A DNA stretch of 32,600 nucleotides, taken from the NCBI GenBank assembly GCA_009780625.1, contig WQZR01000003.1:1-32600 (forward strand). Direction: 5' to 3'. The position numbers and the translations under genes are program-made. The stretch's first letter is position 1; every line of letters starts with the position of its first letter. Under the pieces are notes generated by a model that did not search any database, was not told the DNA's origin, and saw only the letters and a program-made list of their open reading frames with translations. Positions 13,820 to 25,400 of this stretch are shown one piece after another. Origin of the DNA: Bacillota bacterium. Lineage in GTDB: Bacteria > Bacillota > Clostridia > Christensenellales > UBA1242.

Positions 13820-14851
13820 ATGGTTAGAATTGCCCTAGTTAGACGCGTTGGTTTTCTTTTTGGAATGCTTATTTTAAGTGTGGCAATGTTCACGTTTTTG
13901 GGGCTGTATGTTGCACAAAAAACGGCACTAGCAGCCAAAGAAAAAGAGTTTGAAAGGATTAGAACACAAAGCCTTATAGAAACACACAAAGTGACAAAAG
14001 ACATCGAAATAGGGCTTATTTCAGCCCTGGCTGCAAGCAATCAGGCAAATCAACACAATGCACTAACCAATGTGCATTACAATTCTAGGTATGGTTTAGG
14101 GCTTGTTGAAACGTTGCCTTTAAACACAGAAAGCAAAGAACAAATGGCACATTTTTTTGGTGTTTTGGTGGAATATTCTCTTGCGGTTTCTGGCAGTGTT
14201 TTGTCTTCTTTAAATAGGGAATCTTTGAATGAAATTTTGGGAGCAACCACCATTGTTTTGGCAGGTTTAGACTCACTTGTGGAAAGAAATGAGAGAGGTG
14301 AAAAACTGGCCAATGAATCTATTTTTAGAAGTGAAGTGAGGGATGTTCTGAATAAAGATGCTTTTAGAAATAGTGCAGTTCTTGCTAGTGCAAAAGTTTT
14401 AAACACAAGGCCGCTGACAGTTGAAGAGGCTGAAGTTAGGGTTTTAACACAGTTTAATAACAAGGGAATAAGAAGCCATAGGCTTATTGGGAGAAACAGC
14501 GGAACATATGAATTTGAGTTGACGCTTAGACACAATGAACGTGTTAGAGTCTTTGTTTGTGAGACTATAGGAGTTGTTGTTCGAATGGAGAGAAATGAAG
14601 TCCCGAGGGCTATGAACATAACCAATGAGATTGCAACAACCAATGCCAAAAGATTTGTTTTGGAACAAGGCATAACAACTCTTGAGGTTTTTAATATTGC
14701 ACCAGCTGGAAGAACTGTTGTTGTTTATATGGCGCCAAGGAAAGACGGGAAGTTTCTTATAGAAAACCGCGTGAAACTTGTTGTGAGTCTTGATAGTGGC
14801 AATGTTATATTTATGGACGCAAGTGTGTTTTATTTGTCGAAATTTGTATAA
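13820..14851 (+). CDS. ypeB: YpeB-like germination protein
   Basis: 343 residues. An N-terminal membrane anchor (about 11-33) leads to a helical region with short hydrophobic repeats. The C-terminus has PepSY-like units: NIAPAGRTVVVYMAPRKDG, then RVKLVVSLDSGNVIFMDASVFYLSKF. YpeB carries an N-terminal anchor, a helical region and three PepSY domains ending in a conserved 'IKVxVALDxGxIxGxxAxxYL' strand, which this resembles. YpeB stabilises and localises the cortex-lytic enzyme SleB in dormant spores. No sleB lies next to it in this window, and the protein is shorter than the roughly 450-residue Bacillus YpeB. The family call rests on the C-terminal pattern and on the sporulation neighbours. 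Confidence 0.75.
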   Translation: MVRIALVRRVGFLFGMLILSVAMFTFLGLYVAQKTALAAKEKEFERIRTQSLIETHKVTKDIEIGLISALAASNQANQHNALTNVHYNSRYGLGLVETLPLNTESKEQMAHFFGVLVEYSLAVSGSVLSSLNRESLNEILGATTIVLAGLDSLVERNERGEKLANESIFRSEVRDVLNKDAFRNSAVLASAKVLNTRPLTVEEAEVRVLTQFNNKGIRSHRLIGRNSGTYEFELTLRHNERVRVFVCETIGVVVRMERNEVPRAMNITNEIATTNAKRFVLEQGITTLEVFNIAPAGRTVVVYMAPRKDGKFLIENRVKLVVSLDSGNVIFMDASVFYLSKFV

Positions 14852-14869
14852 TTTTGAACAAAAGTATTG

Positions 14870-14875
14870 TATAAT
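14870..14875 (+). promoter_or_regulatory. -10 element of the Rho-like gene
   Basis: TATAAT ends 8 nt before the ATG at 14884. A second TATAAT lies at 14847-14852. No Shine-Dalgarno sequence is present. Confidence 0.5.
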
Positions 14876-14883
14876 GAATCTAT

Positions 14884-16155
14884 ATGATTTTCACCAAAGA
14901 ACAACTTATTGATTTAGGTATACACGAGCTTAGAGTGATAGGGCGTGAAGTTGGCGTTAAGAGCCCTTCTTCTTTGACTAAAGATGTTCTTGTGAGAGAG
15001 ATTTATCAAATATCGAACAAACAAAAACTTCCAAACATGAAGCATACAAGAGGCAGACCAGCAAAGGTTGGAACAGGTTTGATTTTTGACAGAACAAGGC
15101 TTTCTAAAGACGAAGGCTTTTTGAATCCAGAGTTTGTGGAGCTTGGAAGCAGCACAATTGACGAAAGCGAATTATATGAAACAGTTGAAACAATTGGCTA
15201 TATAGACATTCTAAGTTCTGGACACGGAGCGATTAGAGAACAGTTTATTCCAAATGTGGAGCAAGATGCAATCATCACAGATGCGCTTATAACCAAGCAC
15301 GAACTTAAGTCTGGAATGAGGGTTAAGGCAATATGCAAAAAGTTTAAAAACAGAAACCTAAGTGTTGCAACAGAAATTTTGGAGAATTATTCAAAAGAAA
15401 GCAGAGTTGATTTTTCAACACTTAAAAAAGCCCCTGCAAACAAAAGGCTTGTATTTGTTGACGATTTGAAACTATATAACAAAATTGCAGTTGTTGGTGC
15501 GGGAGAGAGTGCTCTTATCAGTGCACCGAGCCAAGATTTGGCTGACAGATTGATTTTGAAATTGTTTAATGGGTTGAACGCAAAAAATAAGTGCATGGTG
15601 TATTTCAACCCTAGTCTTGTTATGGAAGAAGGCTTTTCAAAAAAGAAAGATGAAAAAACAATTCTTGTTCCAAAAACAGCAACAACAAGAGTTCAACTTA
15701 AAATGCTGGAACTTATTGTCCAACACAAAAAGAGAATGGTGGAAGCGGGCGAAGATATTGTTTTGTTTGTGAACAACCTAAATATTGTTCTAGATTTGAT
15801 TTCGGACATAAACACAGTGAATGCAAACGTTTCGGCAGAGCAACTTCAGATTTTGAAAGAATTTGTTTTCAGCAGTGGAGACTATGGCAAAGGAAGTTTT
15901 ACGCTGGTTTTGGGTGCTGGAGTTGAAAATCTTAGAGAACAGGTTGTTTATAACTATCTAAAAACTGTTGCTGATGTGAATATTGTGGTTAGTGAAGCGA
16001 ACAGCTTTTTGGTTGGAGATGTTGCGATTGATTTGTTTAAAACAAACTTAGACAGAAACAATGCACTGATTGGTGAGGCAGAGGCAAAGAGACTTAAAAA
16101 ACTTATATATGACACGCGAGATGATTATCTAAAACTGTTGGAAGAAATAAAATAA
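14884..16155 (+). CDS. Rho-like protein with inactivated ATPase site
   Basis: 423 residues. The domain order is that of transcription terminator Rho: an N-terminal helical Rho_N domain (1-44), a linker with an AT-hook-like RGRPAK (56-61), an RNA-binding cold-shock-like domain (103-152, GYIDILSSGHGAIREQFIPN) and a RecA-like domain (about 175-415). The catalytic motifs are missing. The P-loop GPPRAGKT position reads APSQDLAD (214-221), and the Walker B ILLDSITR position reads LFVNNLNI (294-301). The LIDER and TGN-E positions are changed as well. Helix and strand patterns remain aligned to the end. It should not hydrolyse ATP or translocate RNA. It may bind RNA or act on true Rho, which was not seen here. 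A strong terminator follows. Confidence 0.85.
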   Translation: MIFTKEQLIDLGIHELRVIGREVGVKSPSSLTKDVLVREIYQISNKQKLPNMKHTRGRPAKVGTGLIFDRTRLSKDEGFLNPEFVELGSSTIDESELYETVETIGYIDILSSGHGAIREQFIPNVEQDAIITDALITKHELKSGMRVKAICKKFKNRNLSVATEILENYSKESRVDFSTLKKAPANKRLVFVDDLKLYNKIAVVGAGESALISAPSQDLADRLILKLFNGLNAKNKCMVYFNPSLVMEEGFSKKKDEKTILVPKTATTRVQLKMLELIVQHKKRMVEAGEDIVLFVNNLNIVLDLISDINTVNANVSAEQLQILKEFVFSSGDYGKGSFTLVLGAGVENLREQVVYNYLKTVADVNIVVSEANSFLVGDVAIDLFKTNLDRNNALIGEAEAKRLKKLIYDTRDDYLKLLEEIK

Positions 16156-16182
16156 AAGAGGGGTTTGTAGCCCCTCTTTTTT
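16155..16182. terminator. Terminator after the Rho-like gene
   Basis: AAAGAGGGG (16155-16163), loop TTTGTAG, CCCCTCTTT (16171-16179) and more T residues to 16182. The flanking A run would also let it end a minus-strand transcript from the structured RNA region. Confidence 0.9.
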
Positions 16183-16350
16183 GTGGTAAGCAGTTTCGTC
16201 CTTCATCAATTAGATATTCAACTATTCGCAAAATACCACTTTCCTTTAGGTTTCGGGCTTACGCCGGCACTTCCTAAAGCCTTATCGATTGCCTGTTTTG
16301 GCGTTCTGTTTGGTCTAAAGCTTAACTGCTTAGAACTATTATGTGTACGT
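16183..16350 (-). ncRNA. Candidate structured RNA between the Rho-like and giant genes
   Basis: No good gene is seen in this 236-nt gap. On the minus strand a perfect 9-bp closing pair, TAAGCAGTT (16332-16324) with AACTGCTTA (16195-16187), encloses an inner 7-bp stem CTTTAGG/CCTAAAG (16279-16273 with 16250-16244). Within it is GGC-GTAA-GCC (16265-16256), a GNRA tetraloop hairpin, and GCC/GGC around AAAACA lies at 16302-16291. The GNRA loop exists only on minus, which favours that strand. A TATAAC -10 (16354-16349) and TTCACT with a 16-bp spacer lie in front. The hairpin at 16155-16182 could terminate it, giving about 180 nt. I could not match it to tmRNA, RNase P, SRP or 6S RNA. Confidence 0.45.
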
Positions 16351-16389
16351 TATAAAATAATATTCGGGAGAGTGAAGGAAAATTTTTAC

Positions 16390-16420
16390 AAAAAAAGTTG
16401 GGCGAACCCAACTTTTTTTT
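16390..16420. terminator. Terminator of the giant surface-protein gene
   Basis: GTTGGG (16397-16402), loop CGAA, CCCAAC (16407-16412) with seven A residues before and eight T residues after, so it works on both strands. On minus it begins at the stop codon of the giant gene. Confidence 0.9.
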
Positions 16421-19400
16421 ATCGAACTTTCATCTTGTATCGTAGTCTAACGAAGAAGAATATTCCGGCAACAAGAAGAATCGACGCAACAACAATCAGC
16501 ACAACTGCAACGGTGTTGAGCGGTTCTCCAATGAACACCATGTTTCTCATAAGAATGAAACCTTCTGGAGTTACAACTTGAACGATGTATATGCTGTTGA
16601 ATGCCCCCAGATTTTCGATGTGTTCTGTTCGGTCTGGACTTTCTGAGTTAACTTCAACACGTTCAATAAGCACTCTTTCACCGCCTTGGTCAGGTTGTCT
16701 GAAAACTTCGATGAAAACTGTTCCATTTCTGTGGTATATGAAACTTGGGTTGAAGCTTATAGTGAACGGGTCGTTTGTTTTTGTTGCCCACGGTTGACTT
16801 GTTTGAATTAGAGGGTTTTCGTTTGAAATGAACACTCTGAATGTATATTCTGTGTTTGTTCTAAGGCTTGGCTCAGACGCTGTTCCGAACGATGCTCTAA
16901 CTGTGAAACTATATCTTCCGTCACTCAACATTCCGTTTCTATCTGGAGTTCTGTCGAAACTTGAAAGTTGAATTTGATTTCTGTTGTGTGTGACTGCAAA
17001 CAACTCGTCTAGAATTGGTCTTCCAATTTCGTTAGGGTTTAGAGTTGCAAATCTTAGACCGCTTACAATTTCAACATTTGCTCTGCTTTGCATAAATGCA
17101 TAGTCAATTCCAAGTCTTGCAATTGATGGGTCTATGATGAAGAATGTATATCTTGTTTCTCTGTTTTGAACTGGAGGTGAAGCGTTTGGAACAGAGTAGG
17201 TTACTGTCAATTCATAGAACCCTGGTCTTGTTAGGTTTAGAATGTGAGGCTGAAGTTCTGATGACTCGAACGCTTCTTCGCCGTTTAGCATTGCTTTCAT
17301 AGAAATTGCACTAAATCTATGAGCATGAGTTGCTGTCAGACGAACAGAGTTTTCATACACCATGTTGCGAAGAGCTGCACCGTGTTCTGCGTTTGCAGAG
17401 TTGAAGTTTGTGCTTTCAGCTGAAAGCATTGCTTCTGTCAGAACATAGAATGCAATTTGAGTTGTTGTCACTCCGCCTGATGCAATTCTGTGAGTGTTTC
17501 CGGCAAGGTCTCTAAACACAAGTGTATACCTTCCTGGTTCAGACAGTCTAACTCTTGCAGAACCTGCAGAGTTAAGTTGAGAAACATCGCTTCTTCCAAC
17601 TGTTTGAACAAGTCTTCCTTCATAGTATATGTCATCAAAGTTCAGGTTTCCATAGAACGAAGATGTTGAGGCATCTGTGCTTCTTGAAGTGAAAGTGATA
17701 AGTGAGTGTGCTTGCGCTGGGTCTGTGTTTGTTATATCGTTTGTCGCTTGAATTGTTCTTCCAACACCAAAGTGGAATTCGTTAGGGTTTTCTCTGTTTA
17801 GACCGCTTAGAGTTGTTGTTGGTCTGATTACATAGATATCTGCAAACTGTCTAACTGTGCTGTCGCCAGTTGCAGTGATTTCGAAACGAAGACGTCTTAG
17901 GGCATCTGTTGGAAGCCCTTGCCCTGATGTTAGTGTGTGGAACAGTGAGAATGTGACGTTGTTTTGGTGAATTGGGTTTATTTGTATTGTTGGGTTTGTG
18001 TCGATTGTGAAGAACCTTGTGATGATTCTTGGGTTTTCATTCATGATAACCACTTCATCTCCAAATATTGGAGATGTTTCGATTCTGTTTCCTCGGCTAT
18101 CAATTGCCCAGAAAAGTCTTGCATCTTGTTCTTCGATGATGATTGTGTAGTTTCTTGTGAACCCAAGGTTTGAAGTGAAGGTTAGGTGATAGATGCTGTG
18201 AAGCCTTTCAAAAGGAGTTCCACTGCTGATTTGACCCATGTTTTGGTGAACACTTAGACCAGTGATTGGGTTTACTTGTTCTTCAACTGCGGTAAGTATG
18301 AAACCAAATGGGTTTCCAGGAGCTGTTTCATATGTAAGCCTTGCAAAGTGCGTAATCAACTCACCATCTGCTGTGAAACTTTGTTTTGCAACTGTTGTGT
18401 TTTCGCCACCGGCTGTCCAAGCTTCAAGCTCTGGGAATGTTGAGTCGTAAATCACTGGACCGATTGTTGTTGAGTTTTCAAGTATGGTTGAATTTAGAAG
18501 AATTCTGATTTCAATTCTCACATTCACTCTTTCGTTAAATGATATAACTCTAAGCCCTGTTCCAGCAGGGTCTACACTTGTTGTGAAGTTTGCTGGATTC
18601 ATTGTCACCCAACTTCCGCCAGTGATTAGGTTTCTTTCTTGAATTGTTACAGTGTGAAGTTGAGGGTTATATCTATATCTTAGGTTTTGAGTTGCATACA
18701 ACGGACCAGTAGGGTGAGGAACGTTGATTGCACCATCGAAGTGTTGGCGACTTGCTGTTAGGTTTGTGATTGCTTTTGTGTCGGTTCTGCCGAAGTTGTC
18801 TACATACCACAATCTATACACACCAGCAGTCAGTGTAAACCTTGCAACTTGACCTTGCTCGAATGCAATTGTTTGAGCAGGTGTTGAGTTGTCTGTCAAT
18901 ATAGGGTTAGGTTGACGGACGTTGTTTACATACCTATGAAGGGTGTGAGTGATTGTTGTGCTTGCATTGAATGCACTGCCAAGAATTCCAATAACAATTG
19001 GCTGACCCTCTGGGTTTACGTTGTCTATGTCTACAAATGCACCAGCAAAGTGGAAAATCACTCTTAGGTTTTGTTCTGGGTTGTTTCTGTTATGAATTGT
19101 AAGCGAATAACTTGAACCCGCAATTGTGTCAACTCTTCCAGTGCCTGTGAGTTGTTCTTGAATATATTCTTCTGCGTGTTTCATAACATCGTTTTTGTTC
19201 AGGTAGCCATGCGAGAAGAATGTTCTTGAATTTGTTGCTGTTGGAGTTGGATAGAATGGGTCTGTTCTGTCCATAACGGTAACCATAAACCATTTGTCTG
19301 GAGAACTTACGTTATTTACAACAAAGTTTCTGGTTGCATCTCCTGGTCTATAGATTGCGTTTACAACTCTTGGGGCAGGAGAGTGGGTTAGGTTTAAGGT

Positions 19401-22400
19401 TTGTTGTCTAGCTGCTGCACTTGTTGGAATTTCGTTATAGAACGAAACACTCATGCTTGGTCCGATTGTCGCTTCTTCTGGGTTTGGAACATAGATGAAG
19501 AACCCTCTAAAGTTTCCTGCCATATCTCTTTCTATAATTTCGAAGTTTGTTTCATCTGTCCAGTTATAGAATGTGAGAATTGACTGAAGTGTGTGTTGAG
19601 GACCGTATTGAATAAGTTTATAGTCTAGGTTGTTTGGGTCGAATATTGGGTGTCTGTCTAGATTGATTCCGTCAACCGCTGCAAGTGCTTCGAGGTCGTC
19701 GTCTGGAAGAATTGAGAATAGAGATAAATCGCGGTTTCCTGCGTTTGATTCTCTAACTTCTCTAATCCAGATTTGATAGCTGTCTAGACGTGGGCTATAT
19801 CTTTCTTCTAGTCTTTCAAGAGGACTGTTGTTTAGAATTACGTTGTTTGTTCTTGTATGCTCGAAGAAATGGCTTCTGTTTGCAACAAAGCTGTATGAAC
19901 GAAGCATAACTGCATCGTCTGTTTCTGAGTTTAGAACGCCTATAACATCTCTTGCAAAATGTTGTTCGTCTTCTCTAACAACAAGATGGTGCGTTGCATC
20001 TGCTCTGTTTAAGAACTCAAACAAGAATCTGTCTGTTTGCAGAAGTTTTGTAAGGTTGCCTTCTGGTCTTAGGTTGTCGATGATAAGAACATATCTTTCT
20101 TCACCGAAGCCTTCGCCCGTGCTTCTAACATAGTTATCTAGGTCGCCAGTGAAGCGAACAGTGATTGCAAAAACATCACCCTCTCTTGAGGCGTCTAGTT
20201 TAATGAAATAACGTCTTCTGTGATTGTCTCCGCCATGTGTTCCAAGTCCTTCTGAGTTTTCAATTTTTCTGAATTCAACAAGTGGGGTTACTGAAACTCC
20301 ATTGTGAAGAACTGTCACGTTATTCCAGTCTATTTGTGCTGAATATCTGTCTGCTGGGTCGTCAAAAGCAAACGAAACATATCTTTCTTCTGGTGTGTTT
20401 GGTGTTGGTCTGATTGCAACAACGCCATCTTCAACTTGACCGGTTGGAATTAGTTGATTGTTTAACACTTGATATAGAATTGGACCTTGGTCGTTAAGCC
20501 TTGGAGCTTCTGTTGTTGGGGTTCCATATTCTGAACCTTCGAAATATCTAGCTTGCGGACCAACTGGGTCTATTTCAAAAGCATATCTCATGCGGTTTGA
20601 AAGGAATGGTTCTCTTGCTATTGCGTGGTCGTCGTGGAAGGTTACGAAGTTTACGTCGACTCTGTCTCTAAGCAGAACCGCATACTCTGCAGCGATAAAC
20701 AGTCCACCATTTGTTGTGGATGTTGATTCTCTATATGAACCGTCTTCTTCGCCTATGATGCTGAAGATATCAACAACTTGATTGTTGCTTGAAAGTGGGG
20801 CAGAGGAGCTGTGAATCAAGGCTTCTCTTTCTCTTGGGTGCATGTTGTATGTGTTGAAACTTGTTATTCCAGAAGATAGTTGGATATTCAGGTCCAATTC
20901 TCCACCAATAACAATAAGTGAAAGAAGTTGTTTGATTCTTCTATCAATGCTTGTCAGTCTTTCAAGTTCAACTTGGTTTGAAGTTCTTGTTGCACCTTCG
21001 ATGTCTAGTTTAAGAACTTCAATAAAGTCTGCAATTGCTCTCATTGGATTGTTTAGGTAGTTTGGAGGGAGAACATAGTCTGTGTCTTCTTCAATTATGT
21101 GGAATACTGACGCAAAATATGAAGCAGTAACAACACCATATTTATTTGCAAGAACTTGCATTGCAACTGGAACGAAGTTTGTGTTAAGTTCGATGTTTGC
21201 TGCTTCCCACATATCTAGGTGAGAATATACGACTGCGTCTTGAAGAATCAGAACGTTGTCTTGTCCGATGCTTTGCGAAACATCAATAATTCTGCCTCTG
21301 TCGATTCCAAAAATCCAAATTCTTTCGATTTCATCTGTTTCGAAACCATCTATGTCTATAGGGCTTTCGAACTCTGGAGTGTATCTTCTTGAAACTGTGT
21401 AGCGACCTTCAAGGGTTTTTTCATCACTGCCTGGGTTTAGCATTGTGTCTGGAGTGGTCCATCTGCCTGCTCCAAGATAGTTTATGTGAAGTGTGTTTGA
21501 AACGCCAAATTCTGGTGTTCCGATGCTGTATAGAGCTGCTGGCTCTCCAAGTTCAGCAAAGATTTGGTTGAATGTATAAGTTACAGTTTCAACTTCAAAT
21601 GGCTGCGGAACATCGTTAACTATGCCGCCTCCAAAATCTCTAACCCCAACGTGAGCTCTGTCTCTTGAAGTTGTTACGGTTGGACCTGCAAGGTCTGGGA
21701 ATCTTCCGCCTTGATACCATGCTGCGTTGTCTGTTTCCATTTGGCTTTCGATTCTAACGCCCGCAAGGTCGAAGTTGACATTGATTTGTCCTGCTGTTCC
21801 GTTGTGCCCGAAAACGTCTCTTGCACCAAATAGGAATGTTCCTTCGTTTTGTTTAACTTCAACAAGCCAGAAACCAGCATCACTTACTGACCTTCTGTGT
21901 GTGAAGCCTTGTCTATATACGATTGCCCAAACTGTTTCGCATTCTGGAGCGCACACTGAACCGATGCAGTTTACTGTGCAATCCTTTTCTGGGTTTAGGT
22001 TTTCTGCAAGAAGATTATCTCTTGTGCTTGGAACAGTTCTTGCTGTTCCTGTTGCTCCACCAATACCAAAACCATATGCAAGACGAGTAGGGAGGTCTAG
22101 TGAGTTGAATTGGTTTGGCGAGTGCATGATTCTATATTCTTCTGCATCGTCGTCAAATCCAACTCCGATGTTTTTTGTGAGTAGATATGTCATGTCTGTT
22201 TCGTCGCTTATGTCTATGAAGGCTTCGAAATATCTAACTCCTTGAGTTTCTTCAACTGGCATAAAACTGCCGAGAGCGTTTCTTTTTAGAAGTGGGTTGT
22301 TTACCGCTGGGTCTTGATAGCCAACTGGTTTAACTCCGATGTTTGTTGTTATAAAATCATCGTCTCCAAGTTCTAGAGCTTTGTGTGTTCCCCAAATAAC

Positions 22401-25400
22401 GTTGTGAGTTGCAGGGGCATCTCCGCCTCTAAGGTTGACGCTTAGTGGGTTAGAAGGGTTGTCTGCGTCATGTTCGTCTAGAATGTCTTCTAGAATGATT
22501 GTGTTTGGTCTGATGTCTCTATCCAAAATGATGTAGTAATACGTCACGTTGCCTGCAGTGTCTGTGATTCTGAAAACATATATTCCAGATGTTGCAAGAA
22601 TGCTTTGTGTTGTGTATGGAATAAAGTTTTGGCTTAGTTGTCTGTTCTCGAGCATAAAACGAGCCTGAACCCAAATTTCTTGATTTGCTTCTCTTGCCCA
22701 GTGTCCGTATCTTAGACTGTTGTTTGTTTCAAGACCTTGGCGTCCAAAAACAACGGCATTTAGCGCATCTTCGTGGTCTCCTGAAACAATTGAAAGGTCT
22801 TGGTTGATTGGCGTGAATGCAAATTCAACACCAACTGTTGCACCACTTGCTTTCACATCTTCGAAGTCGAACCAAACCATGTTGTTTGTCACGAATGTTT
22901 TGTCGTCGATTGCAGAAAAACGTCTTAGGAATTCTGTCCAACTTTGCTCTCTCCATCTATTTAGAGCCGTTTCGAATTCTGCATCAGATGCAAAAGATTC
23001 TCTCACTGGAGGTGTTGGAACTGTGTCTCCTCTGGTGTTTTGTTTTGGAGCGATAATAATTGGTTGGGTGTCAATATAGAAGTCAAAAGGAACAGTTGAA
23101 CCTTGAGTTCCAAACCTTGCGGTCAGAACATAGTGCCCGTTGTGTTGTGTGAACTGTCCGTTTTGAGGGAAGTTCTCCCGTGCTTGGCCAAGTGCTTCTT
23201 GGTCTGTCAGCCATGTTCTGCCCATAAGCGCTGCGTCTGGTGCAAAGAACATGCGTGTGAAGCGTCCATCAAACCAGCCATATTTTTCAAACATAGCTAG
23301 CCCTAGAGAGTTTCCAAATGTTGATTGATACCAAGCTTGAGTTCCTTCAACGTTCTGGAACATGTTGTGTGTTGGAACGTTTGTGTTGTTTGAGCCAAGT
23401 GCAATTTGTTGGAATGTGAAGTTTGGCGGAATGTCAAACACGCTGTGTTCCATGATGTCTATTCTTACAGTTTTGTTTGTGTGTGTTCCACTTGTGATTG
23501 GTCTCCAAGTAGCCGTTCCTTCAGATGGGTCTGTTTCTGCAGCATGGCGAACAGACACAGTCGGGTTCGTTGTGTTGATTTCGAAAGCAAACCATTGAGT
23601 TGATGCTTTTCTTCCCATCTCAACTCTGAAGTTGTTTAGGGTTAGGTTATAGATATGGCTGAATTCAATTCGAACAAGATATCTTCCAGTTTGTTCAAAC
23701 AGTCTGTCTCTTGTGAAACTTGATGTAAGAACTTCGGTTCTTCCAAATGGCATGAAATATATCTGGCTGTTTCTTGTGATTGTGCCAGCGTTTGCAAGGC
23801 TACCAACAAAATTGAAGTCAACTGGAGGTTGGTTTGTTGAAACAAGTCCTCCTGGAATTTCTCCACCAGTTGCGCCTGGTGTGTTTCCTGTTGTAAGTCT
23901 TGACATGATTGCATTGAATGTTGCAGGTGTGATGTTTCTTGGGTCAGGAATAGAAGGGAAGCCCCATTCGTTTGCTTGGTTGCCCCAGGTGTTTGGAAAA
24001 CTTGTGCCGTTGTTGTTTGGGTTTGGCATATACTCTGTTATGTTTGCGCCCTGTGTTTGTTGTTGTGTTCCAGCGTGAAGTCCGCTAGATGGGCTGTTTA
24101 GAAGGTTTGTAAGCGTAAATTGACCATTGACATGGTATAGAGGCAAATCTCTTGCAGTTGTTCTGTCGGTATACATCATTTCAAAACCAAAACTGCTAAG
24201 GTGAAGGAAACGCATATCTGCACCAGCAATCACTTGTGGGCGATATTCCATGCTTCCAGTTGATTGGTCGATAATAACTGTCTGATATTCGATTAGATAT
24301 GTTCCAACGTTTTCAAGACAGATTTCAAGTCTTTCACCGGTGTAGGTTGTTCGTGTTTCAACACGTTGCCCTGTAAGGTTTCCAAAACTGTCTCTTCTTT
24401 CACGAGTCACCAAAAGGTTGTTTGCAAATGGGGCAGGGGAAATTAGTTTGATTTCCCATCTAAAAATTTGCTCGAAACCTCTAAGGTCTATATGCGAAGT
24501 ATCGATTGTAACCCAGAAACGATTAGGGTCGAAACTTATTGTTGGTTTTTCTAGAGTTTGTCCATAGAACTGGTATGCAGAAAGTGCAAGCATTGGAGGG
24601 TCGTTTGCTTCAACGCCTGGAATGTCCATAACTCCAATTTTGTCTCCGCTGATATCTCTAGCTAGAGAAGCGCCGTTGATTGTTGGAGCTTTTCCATCTC
24701 CAAAGAAACTGCTTTCTAGAACAAGGTTAAAGTGGATTTGGAAACCATCGTTGTCGAAATTGTTTCCGTCGTGGTCTGCCATGATGTGCGCACCAATGGC
24801 AATTGTGTAGGCACCTTCTGGAAGGGTTGTGTGAGCAAGTGTTTCTCTTCTTATTCCAAGTTGTTGAATTGTTCCATCTCCGTTATAGACAATGTTGTCG
24901 TTAAGCATAATTCTGTTGTCGTTTAGAATCCATGTTGAGTCTGAACATGGCCCTGTTGCAATGTCTGTAAGAACAATGTCGTCATCAAGAGGATTTCCAA
25001 ATAGAAGAGATGTGACTGCAATAGCATTGTTTGCAAGTGAGAAACTGCTGACCTGTGTTGGTCTTTCTGCTGGGTTGAATACAATAACTGCGTCCCATGC
25101 ACCTCCAGCGATGTCTGAGTTCCAGAAAACCAGTTCGCCTTGATTGTTTATTGCAAAACGGTCTTGAACGCCACCAGTTGCAAATGAACCTTCTCCAACA
25201 CTGTGAACCGTGTTTGCTAGGTGTAGTTGGTCTGGCATAAGAACTGTTCTTCTTTCAGCACCAGAGAAAGGGTTTGCCATTGCAAGACCTTGTGGGTTTG
25301 TTGCTGGAATTGCATATGGAAGCATAAGGGAAATCATGAAGCCTTCTGCCTCTGTGTCGTCTTGAGCGTAGCTATAGTGAAGTAGGGGAGAGATTAGAGG

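Noticed and set aside
16218..16349. Minus-strand frame reading QAIDKALGSAGVSPKPKGKW near its end, possible gene remnant
   Set aside because: It has no start codon. The same bases are explained by paired RNA elements, and no family was recognised.
16183..16350. tmRNA, RNase P, SRP or 6S RNA
   Set aside because: The tag reading frame and tRNA-like end of tmRNA, the conserved cores of RNase P and SRP RNA, and the long rod of 6S RNA are not seen.
16183..16581. Open frame of 132 codons on plus across the gap and the end of the giant gene
   Set aside because: It crosses the strong terminator at 16390-16420, has no ribosome binding site, and its second half is antisense to the conserved membrane tail of the giant protein.
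21727..22245. Long frames on plus opposite the giant gene
   Set aside because: They are antisense to a clearly coding protein, carry no ribosome binding sites, and arise from its codon bias.
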